Positions 16,379 through 24,706 of a stretch of DNA of 34,318 nucleotides are shown here, piece after piece. The translations under genes were made by a program, and so were the position numbers. The notes under the pieces were generated by a model. That model was not told the DNA's origin and made no database searches. It was given only the letters and a program-made list of their open reading frames with translations. The stretch comes from Candidatus Thorarchaeota archaeon (GTDB lineage Archaea > Asgardarchaeota > Thorarchaeia > Thorarchaeales > Thorarchaeaceae). The stretch's first letter is position 1. Every line of letters begins with the position of its first letter. Location: the NCBI GenBank assembly GCA_004524445.1, contig SDNP01000030.1, forward strand, positions 1-34,318. The letters are read 5' to 3'.

Positions 16379-17149
16379 TCAGAGCTCAAAAATAAATTTA
16401 TCAAGATTTTTCTCAATAACACGAAGAACCGAATCATATTCCTCTCTGATTGCTTCGGTCCCCGTTCCTCCCATCCCAGCCTTTTCCACAATCATCCAAT
16501 CAGACATAACATCAATATCTGCATAGTTCGCAAATTTGGAGAAGGCAATAGCCATGACATCAAGACGCTCTATGCTACTGTACTTCATGCGATTGTATCC
16601 CTCCACTAAAGGTTGATAGAGCGGACGGTTTGTGCCGCCTAGAATGAATCTTGCTCTCTGGACTCCTGAAACAAGCGAAACGCTGAGCCGTTTCATCATC
16701 TCTTTATAGTGCGCCACGGTTGGGGGACGACCCTCGCCCTTGATGCTTGCGATAGTATCCCCAGTCAGAATGTTTCCCTTTTCTACAACAAGATCATTTA
16801 TGAGAGCAACGATCTCCTCACGTTTCTTGACCCCCATGGGATCAATAACTTCTGGATTGATTATGTCTACAAGTGGAATTGGCTCATCATATCGAAGGGC
16901 AGTTGGGTCAAACATTATTGCAAATAGGTGCTTTCCAATATCTACCTGAATACTATTCTTGATAGCTCTCCCTTTGAAATAGCCTGGCCCAATTAAGACA
17001 GAAAGGACTTGTTCTTCTCTTATAATTGACCATAGTTGAGATGATGCAATCAAGGCACGACCGTGAATATCTGCTCCCTTGAAGACCTCTGTTTCGAAGT
17101 TATAGGCTTCAATATCTACAAGCCACAAGAGAGGACCTGAATCTTTCAT
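16379..17149 (-). CDS. Unknown soluble protein in helicase operon (256 aa)
   Basis: I do not recognise this 256-residue protein. It has an alpha-beta N-terminal half (GPLLWLVDIEAYNFETEVFKG, then VLSVLIGPGYFKGRA and LFAIMFDP) and a helical C-terminal half (VAHYKEMMKRLSVSLVSGVQ, IREEYDSVLRVIEKNLDKF), and a glycine-rich turn KAGMGGTGTEAIREE near residues 221-235. No catalytic or metal motif is evident. Its ATG overlaps the stop of the upstream 395-residue gene by four bases (ATGA type), a sign of translational coupling, and the helicase follows after only 16 bases. A partner or adaptor of the helicase is the natural guess, from position alone. Confidence 0.78.
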   Translation of the reverse strand: MKDSGPLLWLVDIEAYNFETEVFKGADIHGRALIASSQLWSIIREEQVLSVLIGPGYFKGRAIKNSIQVDIGKHLFAIMFDPTALRYDEPIPLVDIINPEVIDPMGVKKREEIVALINDLVVEKGNILTGDTIASIKGEGRPPTVAHYKEMMKRLSVSLVSGVQRARFILGGTNRPLYQPLVEGYNRMKYSSIERLDVMAIAFSKFANYADIDVMSDWMIVEKAGMGGTGTEAIREEYDSVLRVIEKNLDKFIFEL

Positions 17150-18333
17150 TGTGATGTATCACCATAGAAGTTTCTGCGCACATATTTGATGACCAATTTT
17201 GCCGCAGCTTGCTCTTGTTCATCGGGAGGAACGCCATTGAGTGCAATCTCTATTTCTTCATCAATATCCTCCAGAGAAGAGCTGGGCAATTTGAGCCGCT
17301 CTTGCATTTCGACGATGGCCTTTTCAACAGCGTCATCGATTGGCGTTCCTTGATGAATTAGTACACGAATAACTCGTGGGACTTTATTCTTCAGGTATAA
17401 TTCCCTATCCTCTCCTTTTCGTCTCTTCGCCAAGCGTACATCTCTTTCTAGAAAATCAAACGGAGATGTCATGTCCGGCTCGGTCTTATTTCCTCGTAGA
17501 GAAGACATTCCTCGAGATACATATTTTGATCTATCACCGCGAAATTGCAGTGGTCGCGGAGCAAGATGCAGTATGAAATGAGAAGCTGTGGAAACAGCTA
17601 TGTCCTCAAGTCGCGAGTCGAAATCATCTACAATCTTCTCAATTTGGTTGATCATTGCTTCCACAATTATAGAATCGGATGCAGTTGAGAGAATAACGCC
17701 CAATCTGCGGTATAATGCTTGACTTCTTCGTCTTAGAGAGATGATTTTTCCTCGCAGTGTTGTTGGCATCCAATTTGTAATAGCCTGTCCGAACACCATT
17801 ACGAGGTCTTCACTGTTTGCCTTAGGATGTTCATCAAACCAAGTTTGTGCGATTGGCATAATGAACCCCTCTGAGATTCGGGTTCTGGTATTGAAAATTG
17901 AAATTGCTTTCTCTACTGGGGGATTGTCTTCCTCAAGAACGTTTTCAAGGTTCGATAGGTTTCTTACTTTACTTTCTAACTTGCTCGTGAACCCGCCATA
18001 TAGATACTCCAACCATCTACCCTCTTGAATGGCAAATTCTTGGACATTTCCCGGCAGATTAGGAACGGATTCGCCAACATGATTCCGCCGGTTGATTTCG
18101 TTTGTAAGAAGCTCAACTGCTTGTTTCGCCCCCATTATGCCGTCCATTTCAATTAGGTAAGCTACCAAAGCCATCTGTACTGGGCATTTGGTTTCCTCAA
18201 CAATAGCGTTGGCCAAGTCAACTCTGAGTCTTTCTATTCTGTTGCTCAAATCGGAGTGCTTCTCAGCAAACTCTTCTACCAATTGTTTTCGAGTAACTAA
18301 TGCTAACTCTTGCACGTCTGCATCCCTTGACAT
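17146..18333 (-). CDS. Unknown helical protein heading helicase operon (395 aa)
   Basis: I do not recognise this 395-residue protein. It is soluble, largely helical and highly charged, with a possible coiled-coil stretch at residues 13-45, a helical core to about residue 250, and a charged linker (FLERDVRLAKRRKGEDREL, near 290-308) before a C-terminal helical region ending in a basic VIKYVRRNFYG. There are no zinc, ATPase or nuclease motifs. The ATG at 18333 follows a GGGGAT about eight bases upstream. It is the first gene of the three-gene operon with the 256-residue protein and Ski2-like helicase, and overlaps the former by four bases. It may be a scaffold or RNA-binding subunit, but that is speculation. 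Confidence 0.78.
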   Translation of the reverse strand: MSRDADVQELALVTRKQLVEEFAEKHSDLSNRIERLRVDLANAIVEETKCPVQMALVAYLIEMDGIMGAKQAVELLTNEINRRNHVGESVPNLPGNVQEFAIQEGRWLEYLYGGFTSKLESKVRNLSNLENVLEEDNPPVEKAISIFNTRTRISEGFIMPIAQTWFDEHPKANSEDLVMVFGQAITNWMPTTLRGKIISLRRRSQALYRRLGVILSTASDSIIVEAMINQIEKIVDDFDSRLEDIAVSTASHFILHLAPRPLQFRGDRSKYVSRGMSSLRGNKTEPDMTSPFDFLERDVRLAKRRKGEDRELYLKNKVPRVIRVLIHQGTPIDDAVEKAIVEMQERLKLPSSSLEDIDEEIEIALNGVPPDEQEQAAAKLVIKYVRRNFYGDTSQ

Positions 18334-18489
18334 TGGCTATCCCCTAGACAGCAAATCCAGTATCATATGACTAGCATGCTGAAGATTACATGTTCTAATC
18401 CAATATCAATGATATGTGTGTATATGGAAAAAACTAAGAAAACTTGCCTCCCGGCATGGGACTGCAATAGGGCAGGAAGACTATCGAAC

Positions 18490-18693
18490 TCAAGCACCTG
18501 TATAGAGTAGTAAGAAATGGATTCCAAAGCCAATGAATAAAGAACCAACTATCAGGGCCAAAGCGGCCTTGATTTTTGAGAAGTGTCTAGCATGCTCCAC
18601 ATGAACACCCAACCACCCAAATGACAATAGACCGAATGCAATGAATACAATTGAAAGATATATGAAACTCGATTCGAATGTGATTTGGAGCAT
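18490..18693 (-). CDS. Small two-helix membrane protein
   Basis: A 67-residue protein with two membrane segments, residues ~8-30 (YLSIVFIAFGLLSFGWLGVH) and ~42-66 (LALIVGSLFIGFGIHFLLLY), joined by a short charged loop with HARHFSKIKAA. Function unknown. I prefer the ATG at 18693, which has AGAGG seven bases upstream, over an in-frame ATG at 18726 with no such site. It stands alone between the helicase operon and an unknown gene. Confidence 0.6.
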   Translation of the reverse strand: MLQITFESSFIYLSIVFIAFGLLSFGWLGVHVEHARHFSKIKAALALIVGSLFIGFGIHFLLLYTGA

Positions 18694-18790
18694 AGGTATT
18701 CCTCTTTGATAGTCTAGCTTGCCCAATACTATTGTGATTTAAACATCACGGTCATCCAGTATTTGTCCTAACCATCCTCGTCGTATAGGG

Positions 18791-19561
18791 CTACACATAG
18801 AATTCATAGTCGAATGTGTATTCCTCGTCATCTAGAGTAATAGTCCTGTGCAGTTTCCCTTTTTTCTTGGCGAGTTTGCGTTTCTCAGTGAAAGTGAGCC
18901 CCTCATCTTGAGGGATATCAATATCTTCAATATGGAATTCATTTCTTATGAATACGGACTTTGGTTCCGATTCTAGTTTATCAATAACCTCAGGTGCGAC
19001 CTCATTGAAGATGAATTTCATCATTTCATCTGAACTCTCAAGTGTCCCTGTTGCGTAGTTAGGGGCTTTCTCATCCTCTTTTTCCCCACCCTTTGGACCT
19101 CTTGGGAATGAAGTCTTGGTTTTGATTTTCCAAGGCTTGGCATTCTTGGCTGGATTAATTGAGAGTTGGTAGAATGTTGTAGGATTATCTAGTTCAAAGA
19201 GCTCTTTTACATGCTCAAATGGGGCAACCTCGCTAATCTTTGCCTTATACGTCGTGGCACCTTTTCCTTTGGACTCTTTCCAAATCAAGGGCATCTGAAC
19301 AGATTTGAACTCCTCCCTTCTATCGTCATAACTAACGATTTGACCTTTCACCTTCTGTTTGACATCCGGAACGCCTTCAAGATAGGCACGATGGAAGATA
19401 GTTTCCAAATCAAGGTCTGCACGGAAGTAGATCTTAGATCCCCTGACTGTGAGTTTTATTCTTGGACCAGGGTATCTTCCCTTGCCGTATTTCACAAGTT
19501 TGGCATGAGCGTGTTCTCCAGCCTTTCCTTCTATCATTGTCTTGAGCCAACTCATTCTCAT
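18791..19561 (-). CDS. Unknown soluble protein (256 aa)
   Basis: A lysine- and glutamate-rich soluble protein that I do not recognise. The N-terminal half has a strand pattern (RIKLTVRGSKIYFRADLDLETIF near residues 34-56, then KGQIVSYDDRRE), followed by a linker with lysines and prolines, a helical segment (SSDEMMKFIFNEVAPEVIDKLE near 176-197) and a C-terminal part with a basic KRKLAKKKGKLHRTI near 227-241, then a final DEEYTFDYEFYV. The latter suggests paired strands. No cysteine motif, membrane helix or catalytic pattern is visible. The ATG at 19561 has a GAGAGCTGA before it and a TATA-like box at 19593-19598; a second ATG two codons downstream is an alternative. Confidence 0.72.
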   Translation of the reverse strand: MRMSWLKTMIEGKAGEHAHAKLVKYGKGRYPGPRIKLTVRGSKIYFRADLDLETIFHRAYLEGVPDVKQKVKGQIVSYDDRREEFKSVQMPLIWKESKGKGATTYKAKISEVAPFEHVKELFELDNPTTFYQLSINPAKNAKPWKIKTKTSFPRGPKGGEKEDEKAPNYATGTLESSDEMMKFIFNEVAPEVIDKLESEPKSVFIRNEFHIEDIDIPQDEGLTFTEKRKLAKKKGKLHRTITLDDEEYTFDYEFYV

Positions 19562-19592
19562 TCAGCTCTCAATCAGACCTAATTATCACAGA

Positions 19593-19598
19593 TTTAAA
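19593..19598 (-). promoter_or_regulatory. TATA-like box for the 256-residue unknown gene
   Basis: The minus strand reads CTTTAAATC around this point. The expected transcription start about 25 bases on lies near 19570, just before the ATG at 19561, giving a very short leader. Confidence 0.35.
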
Positions 19599-19616
19599 GA
19601 TGTCGTGGTACCATCA

Positions 19617-21347
19617 TCAGAATACTACCAAGCCAAGAAGCCGCCATATCCAGACAACGACCACAGTCAAGACCAGTGTCGCAACCAAGTCTATCACCAA
19701 TCCGGTGGAAACCATCTCATTCATCTCGACCTCTCCGGTACTGTATGCTATGGTCGATGGAGGAGTACCCGTCGGCAACGCGAAGTCCATTGAAACGCCA
19801 ATTGCAATTACCATGGTCAGCAACAGTGGATCCATTCCAAGACTAGTTGCCAAAGGAATAGCAATCGGAATCAGGATTACAGCTGCTCCAGTATTAGAAG
19901 CAACCATTGTGAGAAGAACAGCTATTGCTCCGATAATGACTACGATAAGGAGTGCCGGAAACATACCAAGACTTGTCATTTGAAATGCAAGATGCGCTGA
20001 AACCCCGGTGTCTATCATGGCATTACCCAGCACAATTCCACTCCCAAGTATCAGGAGAGATGACCAACTGATTTCGGATGATACATCTGTTTCATCGACA
20101 AGACGAAGTACAAGCAGCGCCAATCCGCCCATGACAGCTACAATCGAACTTGAGATTCCATGATACCCTTCGGTTAGCCATAACAGCACAACAGAGGAAA
20201 AGACCACAACAACCAGCTTTTGTTGTGTGGTCATTGGACCTAATTTCAGATACTCCTTTTCAGATATGTTCTTGAGTGACTTGATCTCCTCTATGTCTTT
20301 CGGGATTTTGAAACGAAACATCAGCCATTGCCAAATAAGGGGAAGCATAATCAGAACCACAGGCAAACCATATGGAATCCAGCTGATGAAGTTGAATTCT
20401 ATGCCAAGAAATGAGTTGATGTAGGTTGCTGCAAGTGGATTTGGTGGTGATCCAACAAGACTCGCAACCCCTCCAATAGTTGCTGAGTAGGCAACACCTA
20501 GGACCAATGCCTTTCCATATTTGTTCCGTATTTCTGAGTTTTGTATGCGCGATATTACCGCCAGAGCGATTGGAATCATTATTGCGGCTGATGCAGTATT
20601 GCTAATCCACATGGACAAGAAGGAAGTGACTCCCATCACAGTGATGAGAAGTCCAGACCCCGAACCGCTGCTTCGGGAGAGAATCATCAACGCAAGACGC
20701 TTGTCTAACTCGTATTTGCTCAAAGCGCGACCTATCAAGAACCCACCAAAGATGAGAGCGACTGCAGGACTAAAGAAAGGTGCAAATGCAGAGGTGGGGG
20801 TTCCAATGTCAGTTAGGACTATGAGAGTTGGAATCAGAACTGACGTTGCAACCAAGGATATTCCCTCGGAAAACCATAGAATTGCAACAACACCTAGAAT
20901 CATTACTGCAGCTTTGGACCGGACAAGAGGTTGGTATTCTATGATGAAAGTCTGTCCCTCCTGTCGTGTAGGCCTAAGGGTTTCATCAAGTCCGCTATCC
21001 CCGGTAAAATGAATCGATATTGAATCAGCCCGGATATTGACACCATTTGCATCTATTTCAAAACGAATAGGACTATCAGGTGCAATTGGAACAACTGTCG
21101 TAGCTGTCACCGTAATGTTTGTAGCTTGCCCCACGTAATGATAGGTTTCTCGTTCTATATCGCCAGACTCAACCATTGTTAGATTCAGTCTACAATTTAG
21201 AGTTATGCTGGGAGTTTCTATCATCAACTCTGCAGTATATTCGCCGGGTTCAATATCTGGGGGGGCGATATTGTATAGGAAGAAACCTGAGATGACCGTT
21301 ATAACAAGAACGATTACAGTTTTTTTCGAGATGTTATACGAAGACAT
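19617..21347 (-). CDS. SLC13/DASS-family sodium:anion symporter with extracytoplasmic insert
   Basis: A 576-residue membrane transporter of the divalent anion:sodium symporter family (dicarboxylate, citrate, sulfate or similar). The family's two Ser-Asn-Thr motifs are present: ISNTASAAIMIPI near residue 250 and ASNTGAAVILIPIAI near residue 505, which bind sodium and the substrate carboxylate. Unusually, an N-terminal helix (residues ~8-27) is followed by about 105 polar, beta-rich residues (to ~130) before the conserved membrane core; with the helix as an anchor this part is likely outside the cell. I chose the ATG at 21347 because GGGAGG lies seven bases upstream. It stands alone. The anion carried cannot be told. 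Confidence 0.88.
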   Translation of the reverse strand: MSSYNISKKTVIVLVITVISGFFLYNIAPPDIEPGEYTAELMIETPSITLNCRLNLTMVESGDIERETYHYVGQATNITVTATTVVPIAPDSPIRFEIDANGVNIRADSISIHFTGDSGLDETLRPTRQEGQTFIIEYQPLVRSKAAVMILGVVAILWFSEGISLVATSVLIPTLIVLTDIGTPTSAFAPFFSPAVALIFGGFLIGRALSKYELDKRLALMILSRSSGSGSGLLITVMGVTSFLSMWISNTASAAIMIPIALAVISRIQNSEIRNKYGKALVLGVAYSATIGGVASLVGSPPNPLAATYINSFLGIEFNFISWIPYGLPVVLIMLPLIWQWLMFRFKIPKDIEEIKSLKNISEKEYLKLGPMTTQQKLVVVVFSSVVLLWLTEGYHGISSSIVAVMGGLALLVLRLVDETDVSSEISWSSLLILGSGIVLGNAMIDTGVSAHLAFQMTSLGMFPALLIVVIIGAIAVLLTMVASNTGAAVILIPIAIPLATSLGMDPLLLTMVIAIGVSMDFALPTGTPPSTIAYSTGEVEMNEMVSTGLVIDLVATLVLTVVVVWIWRLLGLVVF

Positions 21348-21354
21348 GAGGCTT

Positions 21355-21360
21355 CCTCCC
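21355..21360 (-). promoter_or_regulatory. Ribosome binding site for SLC13 gene (GGGAGG)
   Basis: The minus strand reads GGGAGG seven bases before the ATG at 21347, which decides the start against an in-frame codon at 21362. Confidence 0.6.
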
Positions 21361-21430
21361 ATTTCGTGCTATGGAAAAACTCGATGTTGGCTAAAAAGCC
21401 GGCTACTGCGGCAATTCAATTCTCCCTGCC

Positions 21431-21793
21431 TCAATCCACTGGGCGATGCATGATGATATCAAGGAGGTCACTCTTGGGCTCAACCAATCCTTTCGTTCCA
21501 ATGATTGTTTTTGTCTTTTCTACCAAGTTGCCAGAATGGAGCTCCAGCAAGTCCGTTAGGTCTTGGAACTTGTCAAATGGGCCTTCAAAAATCGTAAATC
21601 CCGTGAAGTCAGTCCCAAAAGCATTTCCAGCCTCTGTAAGGATCCTAATGTCGTCTGGAAGCTGCTTTCTTATGCTTGCCCATTTCTGAAGCCAGTCACG
21701 CTTTTCATCATTGGACATCGCTCTGAGACGATACATGATGACATATACAAATTCACGCCCATGGGTATCCTGTTTCCTTGAATCAAGAGCCAT
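21431..21793 (-). CDS. Unknown protein, probable dimeric alpha-beta barrel (120 aa)
   Basis: A 120-residue protein with a ferredoxin-like pattern: a strand EFVYVIMYRLRAM (residues 14-26), a helix DEKRDWLQKWASIRKQL, a strand IRILTEAGNAFG, a strand DFTGFTIFEGPFD, and a helix KFQDLTDLLELHSGNLVE leading to a final segment. This is like the small dimeric alpha-beta barrel families found as stand-alone enzymes or binding proteins, such as muconolactone isomerase or stress-related families; no active-site residues are clear. The ATG at 21793 sits about 25 bases after a very good TATA box, so the message is likely leaderless. It precedes the SLC13 gene with an 83-base gap. Confidence 0.72.
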   Translation of the reverse strand: MALDSRKQDTHGREFVYVIMYRLRAMSNDEKRDWLQKWASIRKQLPDDIRILTEAGNAFGTDFTGFTIFEGPFDKFQDLTDLLELHSGNLVEKTKTIIGTKGLVEPKSDLLDIIMHRPVD

Positions 21794-21815
21794 GTTTCCT
21801 TTTTGACGGAAAGAG

Positions 21816-21825
21816 TTTATAAAAA
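21816..21825 (-). promoter_or_regulatory. TATA box, probable leaderless promoter
   Basis: The minus strand reads TTTTTATAAA, centred about 27 bases before the ATG at 21793. This is the best TATA box in the window by eye and places transcription start at or next to the start codon. Confidence 0.6.
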
Positions 21826-21988
21826 CCTGTGTGCGCTAATCCGAGAAACGAAGAAGCTGCTGCAATCGAACCTATATCATGCCGGAAACACATGAGAACC
21901 AAGTTTCGAACGAAATGGAACATGTAAGCAAGAGTTAATAGAAACAAATGCCTGTGTGAAGCAGACCCGTACAGGGGAGATAATAATC

Positions 21989-22606
21989 ATGGTTAGGCTA
22001 ACTACCATTAGTAATATTCTATCAGGCATAGGCTTAGCAATTTTGGCGTTTTCTGCAATCCTCAAATACTTGCTGGAGAGTCTTGGTGTAACAACTACAT
22101 TGATACCTTTCTGGGCGTGGATTGGCGGAGCGGCATTGTTCACAATAGTAGTTTTGATGAGTGTTGTCAACACCTTCACAGAAATGACCGGCTTCGTTCA
22201 TCCTGAGGACAAGTTGACCAGTAACATGTTTGTCTATCTTATGGCAATTGCAACAGTTCTCATCTTTGGTATTCTGGACCAGGGGGTTCTATTTCAAGAA
22301 TCGTTGTTCAACATAGCGTCGATGATTGTCATTGCGTATGTGTTTCTCTTCATTTTCACTTACTTCAGCGCAACCATTCTCGAGGGAGGCGAAATGGGGC
22401 AGGTGAAGGAGATGACTGCCAGATTCATGCTTGTTTCACTTCTTCTTGGAGCAATCATGTCAATTCTCCTTGTGGGACTACAGTGGATCTGGGATGCTTT
22501 CAATTCCTATGAAGTTGCGTCTGTTGCCCTCGGCATTTTCGCTATTGTCCTAGTTGTATTCATCGTACTCTTCTTAGGCAGAAAATATGAGCCTGTGGGA
22601 GAATAG
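21989..22606 (+). CDS. Multi-pass membrane protein of unknown function
   Basis: A 205-residue protein with about six membrane helices: residues ~6-30, 35-58, 75-98, 105-130, 143-165 and 175-198. Short loops include an EGGEMGQVKEMTAR segment between the fourth and fifth helices. No transporter or enzyme motif is recognised. I chose the ATG at 21989 because a GGGGAGA lies about eight bases upstream; an in-frame GTG at 21956 would add a charged N-terminus without a matching site. A strong hairpin follows its stop, separating it from the HerA-like gene downstream. Confidence 0.68.
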   Translation: MVRLTTISNILSGIGLAILAFSAILKYLLESLGVTTTLIPFWAWIGGAALFTIVVLMSVVNTFTEMTGFVHPEDKLTSNMFVYLMAIATVLIFGILDQGVLFQESLFNIASMIVIAYVFLFIFTYFSATILEGGEMGQVKEMTARFMLVSLLLGAIMSILLVGLQWIWDAFNSYEVASVALGIFAIVLVVFIVLFLGRKYEPVGE

Positions 22607-22618
22607 ATTCAAAGAATT

Positions 22619-22647
22619 AAGAGATGGACCAACCACCTCCATCTCTT
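22619..22647 (+). terminator. Hairpin with downstream T-rich tract
   Basis: AAGAGATGG at 22619-22627 pairs perfectly with CCATCTCTT at 22639-22647, a 9-bp stem with an 11-base loop. It is followed by a T-rich TCTTTCCTATTCTT. It begins 13 bases after the membrane protein stop and well before the next start, so it probably ends the upstream transcript or protects its 3' end. Confidence 0.6.
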
Positions 22648-22766
22648 TCTTTCCTATTCTTCGGGAGCTGAAGCACGCAGATAAATCAAATAAGTAGAGA
22701 AGTAGCTCATCCAAGTAGATGGGATATACAAAGAGAAACTATACCCCCATTAGATAGGTGAAATTC

Positions 22767-24692
22767 ATGGGTGATGGAAAGCTTTGGCTAGGTTCCTATT
22801 TGGATGAGGAAGGAAAACGAACTGAAAAAAGATTTGAAATTAATATTGACTTATTACGCAGACACGGAGGAGTCTTCGGTTCAACTGGGTCGGGGAAGAC
22901 TGTTCTTAGCAAAGCAATTGTTGAAGAAGCAGCACTTGAAGGAATTCCTGTAATTGCATTCGACCCTCAAGGGGACATTGCATCATTGATGCTACCGGGA
23001 GATCCGAAGGAGCTTGAATCCAAAGGAGTGCCACCCGAGAGATTACAGAAGTATATGGACAAAGTACAAGTCAGAGTCTATACACCCGCATCAAGCAAGG
23101 GTCTCGCAATTTCCATTAACCCGCTAAAACTTCCTGACAAAAATGCAGACCAGGACGACATTATTCGATTACTGGATAATTCAGCGAGGACTCTGGTGAA
23201 GGTCCTAACAAAAGTAGGGGGGCTATCAAGATCCTGGGAGAGCAAGTCGTTTGCTGTTTTATACGAATTACTTCGGCACATCTGGGAAACTGAAACAGAA
23301 GACCTTGATGGTTTGAGTGAGCTAGCCAATCTATTGGTAGCTGACTCTGAGGAACTTGGGGTCAATCTAGAACCCTACATGAAGCTCTCCGAGAGACAAA
23401 AGCTAGCTACTACTATCCGAACACTGACTGTCGGTTCCTCGCAGCTGTTATTCAGAGAGGAAGGCCAAATCAACTTCGATGAACTGACGAAACCTGTGAA
23501 TGGCAAGACGCCGATTAATGTGATATTCCTCAAGACCTTGAGAAGCGAAGAAGAAAAACACTTCTTCATCGCAATTGTGTTAAACCAATTATACTCATGG
23601 ATGCTACGACAAGGTTTTTCCGAGAAGCCCAGAATGCTGCTTTTCCAAGACGAGGCAGCTCCATTTATCCCCGCAGGTATGAAAGCGCCTGGCCCGAAGG
23701 AAACATTTCTTCTATTATTTAGGCAGGCTAGAAAATATGGTGTTGAGTGCCTGATTGCTACTCAGAGTCCGAAAGATATCGATTACAAAGCGTTTGAACA
23801 ATTCAATACAATCGCATCGGGCAGAATAAGCAGTCAACAATCACTGAAAGTGCTTGAGAGAATTCTTGAGCCTGTGGCTGGAGAGAGAGAATCGGAGGAA
23901 ATCATCAAAATGCTACCCGGTCAACAAACCGCTTCCTTCGTGTGCTCATCAGCAGACCTGAAACCGAAAGTCAATCGAATTGGAGTCCGTTGGTTGCTGA
24001 CCAAGCACATTACACTTACTGAGCGTGATATCAAGAAACACATGGCTGAGCTGGTCAAAGAACAAGAGAAGATTCTGAAGGAACTAGAAAAGAAACGAAT
24101 TGCAGAAGAAAAGAAACGCGAAGAGGAGCGAAGAAAGGCCAAGGAATCCAAGAAGAGGGAGGAGAAAGTAAGAAGACTGGAGGCTGAGCGGAAAAAAGAG
24201 CTTGAAGCAAAGAAAAGCAAGTTCGCGAAGGCAGGAATGGAGGAGAAGATCTTCGAGACAAAGGGGCAAGCTGAGAAGTTTTCTTATGAAGACCTAATGA
24301 ATGGATTCATTGCTCGGATAGAAAAGGTAGCTAGGACCGCATTTGGTCTCCCATTTCTGAAAGAATTGGTGAAGCGAGGAGAGCTGAACTATGAGAAGGC
24401 ACTTACCTTCTACCTCAAAGAAACTCGTGCTGCAGTCAAACAAGGATTGGCAAGAAAAGAAGTGAAACAAGTCAAGAAGTATGGGCGCACCAGGAATATT
24501 GACTACATAATCTATGACTTTGAGTATGTGTTGGACAAAGTACTGCAGAGTATGGGTATCAAGGCACCTGAATATGTCGATGAACAGAGACTAAAGAAAC
24601 GATTCGAAGAATTACTAAGAAAAGCCAAGAGAAATTCACTCATTGAAAGAATAGCATTAGGAGAACCGCTCTTGGAGTTCGGAGCCAATTAG
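22767..24692 (+). CDS. HerA/FtsK-type ATPase with coiled coil and C-terminal domain
   Basis: A 641-residue P-loop ATPase of the HerA-FtsK superfamily (DUF87-type), which pump or remodel DNA. Seen: Walker A GSTGSGKT at residues 38-45, IAFDPQGD near 71-78, Walker B MLLFQDEA near 290, and the downstream ATQSPKDID motif near 332, all typical of HerA-like proteins. Residues ~430-500 form a long Lys-Glu coiled coil, and residues ~500-641 are a further basic domain (FIARIEKVARTAFGLPFLKELV, then VDEQRLKKRFEELLRKAKR) that I do not recognise. The usual N-terminal HAS barrel of archaeal HerA seems minimal, and no nurA, mre11 or rad50 is adjacent, so it is probably not the end-resection HerA itself. The ATG at 22767 has AGGTGA six bases before it. 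Confidence 0.85.
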   Translation: MGDGKLWLGSYLDEEGKRTEKRFEINIDLLRRHGGVFGSTGSGKTVLSKAIVEEAALEGIPVIAFDPQGDIASLMLPGDPKELESKGVPPERLQKYMDKVQVRVYTPASSKGLAISINPLKLPDKNADQDDIIRLLDNSARTLVKVLTKVGGLSRSWESKSFAVLYELLRHIWETETEDLDGLSELANLLVADSEELGVNLEPYMKLSERQKLATTIRTLTVGSSQLLFREEGQINFDELTKPVNGKTPINVIFLKTLRSEEEKHFFIAIVLNQLYSWMLRQGFSEKPRMLLFQDEAAPFIPAGMKAPGPKETFLLLFRQARKYGVECLIATQSPKDIDYKAFEQFNTIASGRISSQQSLKVLERILEPVAGERESEEIIKMLPGQQTASFVCSSADLKPKVNRIGVRWLLTKHITLTERDIKKHMAELVKEQEKILKELEKKRIAEEKKREEERRKAKESKKREEKVRRLEAERKKELEAKKSKFAKAGMEEKIFETKGQAEKFSYEDLMNGFIARIEKVARTAFGLPFLKELVKRGELNYEKALTFYLKETRAAVKQGLARKEVKQVKKYGRTRNIDYIIYDFEYVLDKVLQSMGIKAPEYVDEQRLKKRFEELLRKAKRNSLIERIALGEPLLEFGAN

Positions 24693-24706
24693 CATCAGAA
24701 ACCGAT

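Noticed and set aside
18334..18489. Possible RNA gene in the gap downstream of the small membrane protein
   Set aside because: I looked for a tRNA cloverleaf or C/D-box motifs and saw none that hold together.
20521..21012. Plus-strand 163-codon frame inside the SLC13 gene
   Set aside because: Fully antisense to a clear SLC13 transporter, with no motif of its own.
24055..24269. Leucine/serine/phenylalanine-rich minus-strand frames that look like membrane peptides
   Set aside because: They are reverse reads of the Lys-Glu coiled-coil codons of the HerA-like gene; the hydrophobic look is a by-product of reading AAG/GAA codons backwards.
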